A stretch of DNA of 64,000 bases, from assembly GCF_002245215.1 (NCBI RefSeq), contig NZ_NPMR01000002.1, positions 845,556-909,555 on the forward strand, in the 5' to 3' direction. Positions 25,941-35,654 of the stretch are shown here, piece after piece. A program made the position numbers and the translations under genes. This stretch comes from Microbacterium sp. Yaish 1 (GTDB lineage: Bacteria > Actinomycetota > Actinomycetes > Actinomycetales > Microbacteriaceae). The notes below the pieces were generated by a model. That model saw nothing but the letters and a program-made list of their open reading frames with translations, did no database searches and had not been told where the DNA came from. How positions within the stretch are numbered: the stretch's first letter is position 1; every line of letters starts with the position of its first letter.

Positions 25941-27206
25941 TCAGGGGGCGACGACGGCATCCGTCTCGTCATCGACCGGCGGGGCGGCGGCGATGTGCGT
26001 GATGGGGCGCCACACGAGGAGAAGTGTCACCGCGGCACCGACGAAGGCGAACCACCAGGGGCCCGTCGGACCCCACACCTGAGCGATCACCCCGCCGAGC
26101 GCCTGCCCGATCACGAGACCGCCGAAGACCCCGACCATGTTCACCGAGGCGATGCGGCCCTGGAGCTCGTGGGGAACCAGGCGCTGACGGACCGTGGTAG
26201 AGATCGTGGCCCAGACGAACGCGTAGGCGCCGAACGCGATCATGATGACGAACGCCACGACACCGGACGCCGTCAGGGCGAACGCGAGGTGCATGAGGAC
26301 CTCCGCGGTGAGGCACACGCGCATGAGCGCGGCGAACGAGAAGCGTCGCTCGAGTCTTCCGAACAGCAGCGTCGCCGCCAGTCCCCCGATGGCCGAGGCC
26401 GTGGTCAGCGCGCCGTACCCGACGGGGCCCATCTGCAGGTAGTCCGTCGCGTACAGCACGAGCACACCCCAGGGTGCGGCCCACGTGACGTTGAAGGTGA
26501 GGATGATGATGACGAGCGTCCGCACCGGCGGGTTGCGCCACAGCCAGCGGATGCCGCTCAGGATGTCGGTGTGCACGGGGGGCCGCTCGCGCCCTCCATC
26601 CGCGGGTTCGGCTCGCTTCGTCGCGGTGATCCGAGAGATGAGGACGATCGCGAGCGCGACGCACACGCCCTGAACGGCGAACGGCCAGAACGAGCCGATG
26701 GCGAACAGGAAGGCGCCGAGGGGCGGGCCGCCGAGCTGGTTCGCCACCAGGAACCCGGCCTGCAGCCGCGCGTTGCCGATCCCGAGGTCGCTCTTGCGCA
26801 CCATCATCGGCAGCAGGGTGCTGCTGGTCGTGTCGACGAACACCTCGGCGGTGCCGTAGAGGAACGCCACGATCAGCACCATCCAGATGCTGGCGATTCC
26901 GGTGAGGAGGAAGACGCACAGACCGACCAGAACGAGAGCCCGGATGCCGTTGGCCACCATGATCAGGACGCGTCGGTCGACCCGGTCGGCGATGGCGCCG
27001 GCGTGGAGCCCGAACAGCAGCCACGGAAGGAACTGCATGACCGCGCCGGAGGCGACCAGGATGGGCGAATCGGTCATCGACGCGATCAGCAGCGGTGCGG
27101 CGGCGAGGGCGATGCCATCGCCGATGTTGCTCGTCAGCGCCGAGGCGAACAGCCACCGGAAGTCACGTCCGAGGCGCTGCGGCGCGACCCACTCTGCGAT
27201 ACCCAC
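25941..27206 (-). CDS. MFS exporter (MFS_3 / enterobactin-exporter-like)
   Basis: 421 residues, about twelve membrane helices. Contains the motif-A equivalent GAIADRVDRRVLI after helix 2 and a central cytoplasmic loop with KRAEPADGGRERPP. This subfamily exports drugs or siderophore-like molecules. It converges on lanM with 24 bases between, and lies upstream of no recognisable partner. A link to the lantibiotic is possible but unsupported. Confidence 0.85.
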   Translation of the reverse strand: MGIAEWVAPQRLGRDFRWLFASALTSNIGDGIALAAAPLLIASMTDSPILVASGAVMQFLPWLLFGLHAGAIADRVDRRVLIMVANGIRALVLVGLCVFLLTGIASIWMVLIVAFLYGTAEVFVDTTSSTLLPMMVRKSDLGIGNARLQAGFLVANQLGGPPLGAFLFAIGSFWPFAVQGVCVALAIVLISRITATKRAEPADGGRERPPVHTDILSGIRWLWRNPPVRTLVIIILTFNVTWAAPWGVLVLYATDYLQMGPVGYGALTTASAIGGLAATLLFGRLERRFSFAALMRVCLTAEVLMHLAFALTASGVVAFVIMIAFGAYAFVWATISTTVRQRLVPHELQGRIASVNMVGVFGGLVIGQALGGVIAQVWGPTGPWWFAFVGAAVTLLLVWRPITHIAAAPPVDDETDAVVAP

Positions 27207-27265
27207 CGCACGAGCCTAGGGGCCGCCCCCGACACGCGGGGAACCGTCGCGACCTGCTCCGCGCC

Positions 27266-29089
27266 TCACTCCCCCCGCGACGGCTGCGCCGGCCCGGATG
27301 CCGGGACGATCCGCAGCGCTTCGACGAGACGGGCGTAGAGCGGACTCGTCTCGACGAGTTCCTCGTGCGTTCCCGAGGCGCGGACGCTCCCACGGTCCAT
27401 CACGAGGATCCGGTCGGCGTCCATGACCGTGGAGAGCCGGTGGGCGATCGTGATGACGAGGGTCTCGGACGCGATCCGCTCGACCACGTCGTGGATCGCC
27501 GCCTCGGTCAGTCCGTCGAGCTGCGCGGTCGCCTCGTCGAGGAGCAGCACCGCGGGCGGCCGCACGATCGCGCGCGCCACCCCGATACGCTGGCGCTGCC
27601 CGCCCGAGAGGCTGGTCGTGCTCACGGGCTCGTCGAGGCCGAGCGGGAAGCTCTCGATCAGTTCGCGCAGTCGCACAGCCTCGAGCGCCGCCCAGAGCTC
27701 GTCGTCCGTCGCATCGGGAAAACGATAGGCGAGGTTGTAGCGAACGGTTCCCGCCAGCAGCGGCGTCTCCTGCTCGACGTATGCGATGCGCTCCCGGATC
27801 GAGCTGAGCGAGAGCGCAGCGTAGTCGCCGCCGTTCATCCGGATCGTTCCCGACTCGGGACGGTAGAACCCGAGGATCAGCGAGAACAGACTCGTCTTCC
27901 CCGCTCCCGACGGGCCGACGACGGCGATGCGCCCACGCGAAGGCAGGACGAGAGTCAGATTCTCGACGGCCGGCGCGACGGCACCGGGGTAAGTGAACGT
28001 CACGCGCTCGAACTCCAGCGCGGGAGCACCTCCAGTGTGCGGCGGGGCGTCCCCACCGCTGGCGGTGTCCTCCGCGGCGATGTCCTCCGTCTCGCGGATG
28101 CGCGCAGCGGCGGCCGCGCCCGACTGGAGTTCGGCGACGTACATCGTGATGGAGCTGACCGGCTCGACCAGCTGGAACGCGTACAGCAGGAACGCCACGA
28201 GAGTCGACACCTCGAGCCACCCCGAGGCGATCCGCCAGGCGCCGACGGAGAGGATCAGAAGGATGCCGAACTGGATGCCGCTGCCCGCGATGGTCCATGC
28301 GAACGCCTCGGTGCGATTGGCCCGCTTGCCGTGGCGCATCGAGTCACGGGCCTGATCGATGACGCGGCGCTCTTCGGTTCCCTCCGCCCGTGCCGCCTTC
28401 ATGGTCCGCACCGCGCGAGCCCCGCCCTCGAGGATCGCTCCGAGGCGGCCGACCGCCTGCTGCGCGCGGCGTTGCGCCTCTCCGATACGCGGCATGAGCC
28501 GGCCGGCGAGCACGCCGACGACGGCGATGCAGCCGAGCGCCACCAGGAACAGGGTGAGGTCGAGGATCGCCATGAGGATGAGCGATCCGGCGAGGGCGAT
28601 CACCTGATTGACCAGGTTCACCAGCGCGGAGGATGTCGCTTCGCGCAGCAGCACCGTGTCGGAGGTGACTCTGGTGACCACCTCCCCGGTCGGCCGGAAC
28701 TGCAGATCCGCCACACGTCCACGGAAGAACCGTCTGACGAGCGTCGATCGCGCCGAGAACACGATGTCCTCCGCGAGGTTGCCGAGAAGCACCGCCTGCG
28801 CGAACCCGAATCCGGCACCCCCGATGACAAGACCGAGCAGCAGCGCGATCGGCGTCAGCATCTCGGCGGGCGCCCCGACGGAGTCGAGGATCTGCTTGGT
28901 GACCAGCGGCGTCGCCAGCGCGGCGGCCGTGCCTCCGAGCCCCAACAGGAAGCCCACAGCGAGACGGGCGCGATGCGGCCTGACGAAGACCCAGAGTGTC
29001 CTCATGTTCGGCCACGAGGTCGCGGCGGGCGGTTCCTGATCGCGGGCAGGGCTGGCGGGCGATTGCTCGAGGTTCGGTGCGGAAGTCAT
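27266..29089 (-). CDS. type I ABC exporter (fused membrane and ATPase domains)
   Basis: 607 residues from the ATG at 29089. Six-helix exporter domain (about 25-320), then ATPase with Walker A GPSGAGKTSL, Q-loop YVEQETPLL, signature SLSGGQRQRIGVARAI, Walker B LLLDEATAQLD and H-loop His. There is no N-terminal C39 peptidase domain, which class II lantibiotic exporters (LanT) usually carry. It may export the lanthipeptide with its leader, or be an unrelated lipid/drug exporter. It is divergent from the UvrA-like gene. Confidence 0.88.
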   Translation of the reverse strand: MTSAPNLEQSPASPARDQEPPAATSWPNMRTLWVFVRPHRARLAVGFLLGLGGTAAALATPLVTKQILDSVGAPAEMLTPIALLLGLVIGGAGFGFAQAVLLGNLAEDIVFSARSTLVRRFFRGRVADLQFRPTGEVVTRVTSDTVLLREATSSALVNLVNQVIALAGSLILMAILDLTLFLVALGCIAVVGVLAGRLMPRIGEAQRRAQQAVGRLGAILEGGARAVRTMKAARAEGTEERRVIDQARDSMRHGKRANRTEAFAWTIAGSGIQFGILLILSVGAWRIASGWLEVSTLVAFLLYAFQLVEPVSSITMYVAELQSGAAAAARIRETEDIAAEDTASGGDAPPHTGGAPALEFERVTFTYPGAVAPAVENLTLVLPSRGRIAVVGPSGAGKTSLFSLILGFYRPESGTIRMNGGDYAALSLSSIRERIAYVEQETPLLAGTVRYNLAYRFPDATDDELWAALEAVRLRELIESFPLGLDEPVSTTSLSGGQRQRIGVARAIVRPPAVLLLDEATAQLDGLTEAAIHDVVERIASETLVITIAHRLSTVMDADRILVMDRGSVRASGTHEELVETSPLYARLVEALRIVPASGPAQPSRGE

Positions 29090-29185
29090 TGCCTTCGCAC
29101 CGTAGAAGATCTGGATCTGCGTCGAATAAGAGAACGCAGAGGCGGCGCCCCTCCCGGCGCTGGCTGCGACACGTAGGCTTGCCCG

Positions 29186-31720
29186 ATGTCCGGAAACCTG
29201 CGTGTCAGCCCCGATGCCTTCGTGCGCGTGCGCGGAGCGCGCGAGAACAACCTCCGGAACGTCGACGTCGATGTCCCGCGCGACGCCATCGTCGCTTTCA
29301 CCGGGGTGTCGGGCTCCGGCAAGTCGTCTCTCGCGTTCGGGACGATCTTCACGGAGGCGCAGCGCCGGTATCTCGAGTCCGTGGCTCCCTACGCTCGGCG
29401 CTTGATCCAACAGGGCCACAATCCGCACGTCGAGTCGATCACCGGGCTCCCCCCGGCCGTGGCTCTGCAGCAGCGGCGGGGCGCGCCGAGCTCGCGGTCG
29501 AGCGTCGGCACCGTCACGACCCTGTCGAACTCGTTGCGGATGCTGTTCTCACGCGCGGGCACCTTCCCCGAGGGCGCCACGACGCGCCTGGACTCGGATG
29601 CGTTCTCCCCCAACACCGCCGCCGGGGCGTGCCCGGAATGCCACGGCATCGGCGTCGCGCACACCGTCACGGAGGAGACGCTCGTGCCCGACCCGTCACT
29701 CAGCATCCGCGACGGCGCGATCGCCGCATGGCCCGGCGCATGGCAGGCGAAGAACCTCCGCGACATCACGATCGCCCTCGGCTACGACGTCGATCGCCCC
29801 TGGCGCGAGCTCCCCCCGGCCGACCGGGAATGGCTGCTGTTCACCGACGAGCAGCCGGTGGTGGAGATCACCCCGCAGCGCGACCGGGTGGCTAAGCCGT
29901 ACAAGGGGATGTTCTGGAGCGCGAAGAAGTACGTGTTCCATACGCTGGCCGACTCCGGCAGCGCCAAGATGCGCGAACGGGTGCTGCAGTTCGTTCGCAC
30001 GGGCACCTGCCCATTGTGCGGCGGCGCCGGACTGCGGCGCGAGGCGCTGGCCGTCACGTTCGCCGGCCGCACCATCGCCGAGCTGAACGCCCTGCCGATG
30101 AGCGACCTCGCCGACATCCTGCGTCCGACCACCATGTTGTCCGATGCCGCGCCGGCCCTGCCGACGGCGTCCTCCGGCGAACGCACGGATGTCGCCGTCG
30201 TGATCACCTCCGACCTCGTCTCGCGCATCGAGGTGCTCGTCGACCTCGGTCTCGGATACCTCGGGCTCGGACGCGCGACCACGACGCTCTCGCCCGGCGA
30301 GATGCAGCGCCTGCGCCTCGCGACGCAGCTGCGATCGGGGCTGTTCGGGGTGGTCTATGTGCTCGACGAGCCGTCGGCCGGACTGCATCCCGCCGATGCC
30401 GAGCCGCTGCTCGACGTGCTCGAACAGCTGGCCGCATCCGGCAACTCCGTTTTCGTCGTCGAGCACAACATGGACGTCGTCCGCGGTGCCGATTGGATCG
30501 TCGACGTCGGCCCGGCAGCGGGCGAGGGCGGCGGGCGCATCCTGTACAGCGGAGCGGTCGAGGGCCTCGCCGAGGTGGACGAGTCGGTGACGCGACCCTT
30601 CCTGTTCCCGGGCGGTGACGGCGCGGCTGCAGCGTCAGCGCCGGTCGTTCGCACTCCGACCGGCTGGCTCACGCTCGAGGGCGCGTCGCTGCACAACCTG
30701 GCCGACGTCGACGCGGCGTTCCCGCTGAGCACGTTCGTCGCGGTGACCGGCGTGTCCGGGTCGGGCAAGTCGTCGCTCGTGGGCGGAGTACTGCGCGACG
30801 TGATCGAGCGCCACCTCCGCCGAGACGACGCCGACGAGGCGGCCGACGAGACGACGGATGCCGCCGGGCGGGTCGACGCGATGCTGCCCGATGAGCGGAC
30901 GGCGAGCTCGTCCGTCCGGGCGGTCGCCGGCCTCGAGCACATCGACCGCCTCGTGCGGGTCGACCAGAAGCCGATCGGACGCACCCCGCGCTCGAATCTC
31001 GCGACGTACACGGGGCTTTTCGACGGGGTGCGTGCGGTGTTCGCCGCCACCCGCCTGGCCCACGAGCGCGGCTACACCGCCGGACGCTTCTCGTTCAACG
31101 TCGCCGGCGGCCGATGCGAGACCTGCCTCGGCGAGGGGTACGTCTCGGTCGAGCTGCTCTTCCTCCCCGGCAGCTACGGGCGCTGCCCGGCCTGTCACGG
31201 CGCGCGTTACAACGACGAGACACTCGAGGTCGCCTACCGGGGGAAGAGCATCGCCGACGTGCTCGCTCTGACCGTGGAGGATGCGGCCGAATTCTTGGCT
31301 GACGTGCCCGCCGCGGCTCGTAGCCTGCGCGCGCTGCGCGAAGTCGGTCTCGGATATCTGAGGCTCGGTCAGCCCGCTACCGAGCTGTCAGGCGGCGAGG
31401 CCCAGCGCATCAAGCTCGCGACCGAGCTGCAGCGGACGCGCCGAGGCCACACCCTCTACCTGCTCGACGAGCCGACCACCGGGCTGCACCCCGCCGACGT
31501 GCGGCTGCTGCTCACCCAGCTGCACGCTCTCGTCGACGCGGGCAACACGGTGGTCGTCGTCGAACACGACATGGATGTCGTCGCGTCGGCCGACTGGGTC
31601 ATCGATCTCGGCCCGTCCGGCGGCAACGCCGGCGGGCACGTCGTGGCGGTGGGCGCGCCGGCCGATCTCGCGCGCAATCCCGCGAGCCGGACGGCGCCGT
31701 ACCTCGGGCGAGCTCTGTAG
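29186..31720 (+). CDS. UvrA-like ABC protein (UvrA2/DrrC-type, antibiotic tolerance or repair)
   Basis: 844 residues, about 100 shorter than canonical UvrA. Two ATPase halves: Walker A GVSGSGKSSLAFG (about 42-54) and GVSGSGKSSLVGG; signature sequences LSPGEMQRLRL and LSGGEAQRIKL; Walker B VLDEPSAGL and LLDEPTTGL. Zinc knuckles CPECHG, CPLCGG, CETCLGEG and CPACHG are present. The reduced size fits UvrA2/DrrC proteins of antibiotic producers, which lack the UvrB-binding region and protect against DNA-binding drugs. The ATG follows TAGGCT by six bases without a Shine-Dalgarno, so the mRNA may be leaderless. Confidence 0.9.
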   Translation: MSGNLRVSPDAFVRVRGARENNLRNVDVDVPRDAIVAFTGVSGSGKSSLAFGTIFTEAQRRYLESVAPYARRLIQQGHNPHVESITGLPPAVALQQRRGAPSSRSSVGTVTTLSNSLRMLFSRAGTFPEGATTRLDSDAFSPNTAAGACPECHGIGVAHTVTEETLVPDPSLSIRDGAIAAWPGAWQAKNLRDITIALGYDVDRPWRELPPADREWLLFTDEQPVVEITPQRDRVAKPYKGMFWSAKKYVFHTLADSGSAKMRERVLQFVRTGTCPLCGGAGLRREALAVTFAGRTIAELNALPMSDLADILRPTTMLSDAAPALPTASSGERTDVAVVITSDLVSRIEVLVDLGLGYLGLGRATTTLSPGEMQRLRLATQLRSGLFGVVYVLDEPSAGLHPADAEPLLDVLEQLAASGNSVFVVEHNMDVVRGADWIVDVGPAAGEGGGRILYSGAVEGLAEVDESVTRPFLFPGGDGAAAASAPVVRTPTGWLTLEGASLHNLADVDAAFPLSTFVAVTGVSGSGKSSLVGGVLRDVIERHLRRDDADEAADETTDAAGRVDAMLPDERTASSSVRAVAGLEHIDRLVRVDQKPIGRTPRSNLATYTGLFDGVRAVFAATRLAHERGYTAGRFSFNVAGGRCETCLGEGYVSVELLFLPGSYGRCPACHGARYNDETLEVAYRGKSIADVLALTVEDAAEFLADVPAAARSLRALREVGLGYLRLGQPATELSGGEAQRIKLATELQRTRRGHTLYLLDEPTTGLHPADVRLLLTQLHALVDAGNTVVVVEHDMDVVASADWVIDLGPSGGNAGGHVVAVGAPADLARNPASRTAPYLGRAL

Positions 31721-31748
31721 CCGTCATCCACTCCGCGCCGCATTAGCC

Positions 31749-31807
31749 GTTTCGCGCGGATAACCAAACGAAACACTTGAAAATAAGGCGATCGCCCGTG
31801 TTAGTAT
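31749..31807 (+). promoter_or_regulatory. candidate promoter and operator before the LanKC operon
   Basis: An inverted repeat GTTTCG (31749) / CGAAAC (31769) lies directly before a TTGAAA (31777) and a TAGTAT (31802), which could be -35 and -10 boxes with a 19-base spacer. The A+T-rich patch stands out from its surroundings. The 163 bases from here to the small ORF at 31971 hold no gene I can support. Confidence 0.45.
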
Positions 31808-31970
31808 CGCGATGTCACCAGCCACATGTGACACGAATATCCAAACGTGGGGGCCATCGATTCCGAACCGTGGAATCTCGCTTCTTCCGCCGCATCCGCG
31901 CGACAACCGGGAGGCGTCTGGCCACCTGCACCACCGCCGGATTTCCGGCTGTACAAGGGAGGTGGAATTC

Positions 31971-32063
31971 ATGTTCTCGGAAACGATCCCCGCGCGTGAC
32001 TCGCGGCCGGAGGCAGCGGAGATGTCCGCCCGCCTCGACAGCGAACCGGGGCGCCGGCCATGA
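31971..32063 (+). CDS. 30-residue peptide ORF coupled to LanKC, possible atypical precursor or leader
   Basis: ATG at 31971 sits behind the strongest ribosome binding site of the region (AAGGGAGGTGG). The peptide begins MFSETIPARDSRPEAAEMS and ends GRRP. It has four Ser, one Thr and no Cys, so it cannot form lanthionine or labionin by itself. Its stop overlaps the LanKC start (ATGA), which indicates translational coupling. It lacks the leader helix motif usual in class III precursors. It may be a translation leader rather than a substrate. Confidence 0.6.
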   Translation: MFSETIPARDSRPEAAEMSARLDSEPGRRP

Positions 32064-34654
32064 CCCGCCTCGACGATCTCGCGGACTCGGTGATGACCGC
32101 CTCCCTCGCGCTCTGGCGCCCCGAAGCGCGGGACGTCCCGATCGACAGCCGCTTCTGCGGTCCGCTCGGTCAGGACCCGCAGGACCCACCATCGGAATGG
32201 GGCATGTGGAACGTCATCCGTGGGCGCCGCCCACTGCCGGCGCAGGGGTTCAAGATTCATGTCGCGCCGCGCTTCGACGAGTTCGAAGAGGTGCTCGCGA
32301 TCACCAAGCGGGTCGCGCGCGAATTCGGAATCACGATGAAGCACGTCTCGCGGCGCGAGTTCCTCTGGGCGCTCTACTCGCAGAATGCGCCGCGAACGAC
32401 CGCCGGCAAGGTGATCGTGCTCTATCCGCGCCCCGACGACCTCGCCCCGTGCCTCGCGTCGCTCCGCCAGGCCCTCGGCCCCCGTTCGGGCCCGCCGGTC
32501 GCCGGCGACCATTCCCTGGGTGACTCCATCATCCACAGCGGATGGGGCGCCTTCGAGTTCTCGGAGTCGACTCCGTTCGACGAACAGGGCCGCGCGGTGA
32601 TCGCCGGTCCCGACGGAACACCGCGAGTGGACGCCCGCGTCGTCGTTCCGGTGGCATCCGACAGGGAACACCTCTGCGAAGCGTCCGGACTCCGCTTCGG
32701 CGTGAACCCGCACGCGCTCCCCGACCGATACCGCGTTCGCACCGCCGTCACTGTGCACGCGGGCGGCGGAACCTACCTCGCCGACGATCTCGCCACGGGC
32801 GGCCGCGTCGTGATCAAGCGGGGGATCCGATTCATCGGGCTCGACGAGCGCGGAACGGATGCCGCGCAGCGAATCTGCGACGAGACGGACACCCTCCGTC
32901 TTCTGGCTGATGACTCCGGGCTCGAATCGCGCGTGCCGCGACTCGTCGACAGCTTCGAGATCGGCATGAGCAGGTTTCTGGTCGAGACGTTCATCGACGG
33001 GGTCACGCTTCATGACTGGGTGGTCTCGAACAGCCCGGTGTACGCCGGCCTCGATCGGGGAACAGACGAGTACCGCGTGCTGGCCGAGGCCTACGCCCGC
33101 CGCGTCGCGACGATGGGAGACCAGCTCCGCGAGCTCGTCGCCGATCTCTCGGCATCGGGTGTTGCTCACAACGACCTCGAGCCGTCGAACGTCCTCGTCA
33201 CCGGCGACGGAGTGGCCCTCGTCGATTTCGAGACGGCGAGCCGCAGCCGCGGGCCCGGAGCACCGGCGGCGCACGGGGCGCCGTGGGTCTACAGCGCTCT
33301 TGCGGAATCGGCCGGCGACGGCGATCTCCAGGCCGTCGACACGCTGATGACATACGCCTACTGGCCTCCCGTCGTATCGGCGCACCTGGACCCCGGGTGG
33401 CGATCGCGATGGGCGTCGGGCGCGCAGCGCTACTTCGCCGGCAGGACGCCGACGACTCGGTCGGCCGCGGGGACGCATCCCGCCCCGACAACCGAGCCGC
33501 CGACGGCGACGGAGATCTACCGGGCGTACGCGAACGCCTGCCGCCACTATCTCGACACGGGGATCGGCCTGCCGCGTCCGCTGCGGTCTCCCCGGGGGAA
33601 TCTCGACAATCGTTCCGTCGCGAGCTTCGGCGACGGCCTCCTGAGCCTGCTCCTTCTGCCGAGCGACGACAGCGTGATTCGTGCGGCGCAGCAACAGCTG
33701 CTCGCCGTCGTGCAGGACGGACCGTCACGGCCCCTGCGGGTCTCGGATCTCGGGTTGATCGGCGGCGTCGGACTGCTCCCGGCGGTGCTGGAGCGGAACG
33801 GGAACCACGACGCGGCGTCGCTGTGGTTCGACGCCTACCTGGAGCTTCTGGAGACCGCCGAGCTCGACGCGATCAGCTCGCGGCTGGACACCGGCCTGTC
33901 CGGCATCCTGACTTCGCTCCTCGTCGCCGCAGATGGTCGGCCGACGGGCCATACGGCCGCTGTGACCGATCGACTCGGACGGGAGCTGGAGGCTCGGGCC
34001 CGACACCTGCTCCGCACCGACCTCGGTCGCACGGAGGAATCGGAACGACGGGGCCTGATGGGCGGAGCCTCGGGAATGGCCCTGGCCCTGTCGCTCTGGT
34101 CGCGGGCGAGGGGAAGCGAAACGAGCGTCCCCTACAACCTCATCGACGCGGAGCGCAGACTCTATCAGGTCGTGAATCGCGTGTTGTACTTCGTCGACGG
34201 GCAGAACACGTTCCGGCCTCACCTGGATCGCGGCAACGCCGGGCTTCTCGTAGCGGCCTCGACGATACTCCCCGCGAGCGAGTTGGCTGCCCAGCGTTGG
34301 CAACGCATCGCTGCCGGGCTCCGAACGTCACTGGGGGTCGCGCCCGGACTCATGTGCGGCTCCGCCGGGCTCCTCTTCGCAGCGAGCCTCGTCAACGAAC
34401 GCCTCGGCTCGTTGCCGGGCAGGATCGACTCCGATGGCCTGCTCGCCGACCTCCAGTCGATGCTCGTTCCGACCGAGCACGGCCCGCTGGCACCGGGTGG
34501 GCTCGGACGACGCGTGACCCTCGACGGCGCCACCGGCGCAGGCGGCGTAGCCGTCGCGGTCGCCGCGCATCGAGGAGACCTCGAACTCGGCGGCCTGATC
34601 GGCACCCGAGCCCACCGCGGTGAGTACGTGGACGTGCCGGTGTTCACCCGTTGA
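32060..34654 (+). CDS. class III lanthionine synthetase LanKC
   Basis: 864 residues with the three-domain order of LanKC: an N-terminal phospho-Ser/Thr lyase-like region (about 1-220, WNVIRGRRPLPAQGFKIHV), a Ser/Thr kinase domain (about 225-470) with VVIKRGIR (Lys), catalytic loop VAHNDLEPSNVLV and metal motif DFETAS, and a LanC-like domain (about 500-860) with GLMGGASGM and GLMCGSAGLL. The zinc ligand set of class I/II/IV cyclases is absent, as expected for class III. Such enzymes use NTP to phosphorylate, eliminate and cyclise Ser/Cys into lanthionine or labionin. No conventional class III precursor is visible nearby. Confidence 0.9.
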   Translation: MTRLDDLADSVMTASLALWRPEARDVPIDSRFCGPLGQDPQDPPSEWGMWNVIRGRRPLPAQGFKIHVAPRFDEFEEVLAITKRVAREFGITMKHVSRREFLWALYSQNAPRTTAGKVIVLYPRPDDLAPCLASLRQALGPRSGPPVAGDHSLGDSIIHSGWGAFEFSESTPFDEQGRAVIAGPDGTPRVDARVVVPVASDREHLCEASGLRFGVNPHALPDRYRVRTAVTVHAGGGTYLADDLATGGRVVIKRGIRFIGLDERGTDAAQRICDETDTLRLLADDSGLESRVPRLVDSFEIGMSRFLVETFIDGVTLHDWVVSNSPVYAGLDRGTDEYRVLAEAYARRVATMGDQLRELVADLSASGVAHNDLEPSNVLVTGDGVALVDFETASRSRGPGAPAAHGAPWVYSALAESAGDGDLQAVDTLMTYAYWPPVVSAHLDPGWRSRWASGAQRYFAGRTPTTRSAAGTHPAPTTEPPTATEIYRAYANACRHYLDTGIGLPRPLRSPRGNLDNRSVASFGDGLLSLLLLPSDDSVIRAAQQQLLAVVQDGPSRPLRVSDLGLIGGVGLLPAVLERNGNHDAASLWFDAYLELLETAELDAISSRLDTGLSGILTSLLVAADGRPTGHTAAVTDRLGRELEARARHLLRTDLGRTEESERRGLMGGASGMALALSLWSRARGSETSVPYNLIDAERRLYQVVNRVLYFVDGQNTFRPHLDRGNAGLLVAASTILPASELAAQRWQRIAAGLRTSLGVAPGLMCGSAGLLFAASLVNERLGSLPGRIDSDGLLADLQSMLVPTEHGPLAPGGLGRRVTLDGATGAGGVAVAVAAHRGDLELGGLIGTRAHRGEYVDVPVFTR

Positions 34655-34718
34655 GCCCTCCCTCCATCGAATTCACGGCGACCTGGCGTCACGCGCGGGG
34701 CTTAAATAAGCTGACCGC

Positions 34719-35654
34719 ATGACTTACTCGAACCGGGCTCACGCGTCCGCGAAGGCAATCGGAGCGAGTTTGGACGATCTTCTCGGCCCGGCATCCGAGC
34801 GCTATCTCGCGACTCGGTTCCGAGACGTCGCAAGGACTTTCGTCGGCTCCGCGACGCCCTCCAGCGAGCGCCGCATTACGCTCGATGGCCGCGCGGCCCT
34901 CAGATATCCCGACGCGTGGACGGTCAAGAGGAGTTCACGACCCGCCCCGCATTTCAGCTCGATCGACGCCGTCGTCCTGGTCGAAACGGTGTGCGCGCAT
35001 TTCGCAGAGCGCGACGAAGACTCGTCGGCCTCTCCCCCGCGTCTGCGCAGTATCAGTCTCCGCGCCGGAACCTCCGCGGACGTCGAGCTCGAGGGGATAC
35101 CGGTCGCCGGCACGCTCGACGCACCGCCATCGCGCACGGGCATGGACGCACGTCTCACCCTGGGCGCGATGCGGGCGGTCGCACAACTGGATCATCCGCC
35201 CGCATTCCCTCACGAGACCCCAGCAGAGGGGGCTCCGCTCCCGCTCGAACTGGCCGCCGATGGCGCGGGCGAGCACGTGTGGCGTTCCCACCTGATCCGC
35301 ATGGACATCGGGCGCTCGATCGAGTTCCGGCACGAGATCGTGTCGACGGGCGACCCTGCGGCGCGACGGGCAGTCACCGTGCTCGACCTCCTCCGCCTGT
35401 CAGCACAGCAAGCGCAGGCGCTGATCTACTTCAGCGACGGATTGGACCGGGCGTCTGCCAACTCCATCTGGATGCGGAGCGCCTCCTTCGACGTCGGTGA
35501 GCGGGAACCGCTGGACGCTCCCCTGCTCCTCGAGGTCAGCATTACGCGGACGCAACGGATCGACCGGGCGTCCGTGCGGTGGAACGTCTTCGACGTCGTC
35601 GCGCAGGGCACCGGCGACCTGCGGGCCTCAGCGTCGCTCGCCTACGCGCGTTAG
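34719..35654 (+). CDS. avrD: AvrD-family protein (probable signal-lipid or butanolide biosynthesis)
   Basis: 311 residues. Recognised by the family pattern LLGPASERYL...RFRDV near the start, RPAPHFSSIDAVVLVETVC, the RAG block SLRAGTSADVELEGIPV and the late SANSIWMR. In Pseudomonas syringae AvrD directs synthesis of syringolides, acylated compounds resembling gamma-butyrolactones. No Shine-Dalgarno is seen; TAAATA ends about ten bases before the ATG, so the transcript may be leaderless. Its 3' end overlaps that of the convergent TetR gene by 4 bp. The neighbours suggest an autoregulator circuit. Confidence 0.75.
   Translation: MTYSNRAHASAKAIGASLDDLLGPASERYLATRFRDVARTFVGSATPSSERRITLDGRAALRYPDAWTVKRSSRPAPHFSSIDAVVLVETVCAHFAERDEDSSASPPRLRSISLRAGTSADVELEGIPVAGTLDAPPSRTGMDARLTLGAMRAVAQLDHPPAFPHETPAEGAPLPLELAADGAGEHVWRSHLIRMDIGRSIEFRHEIVSTGDPAARRAVTVLDLLRLSAQQAQALIYFSDGLDRASANSIWMRSASFDVGEREPLDAPLLLEVSITRTQRIDRASVRWNVFDVVAQGTGDLRASASLAYAR

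Noticed and set aside
31812..31970. Longer precursor for LanKC starting at ATG 31812
   Set aside because: The in-frame extension reads as arbitrary sequence, has no ribosome binding site, and the strong AAGGGAGGTGG site points to the ATG at 31971.
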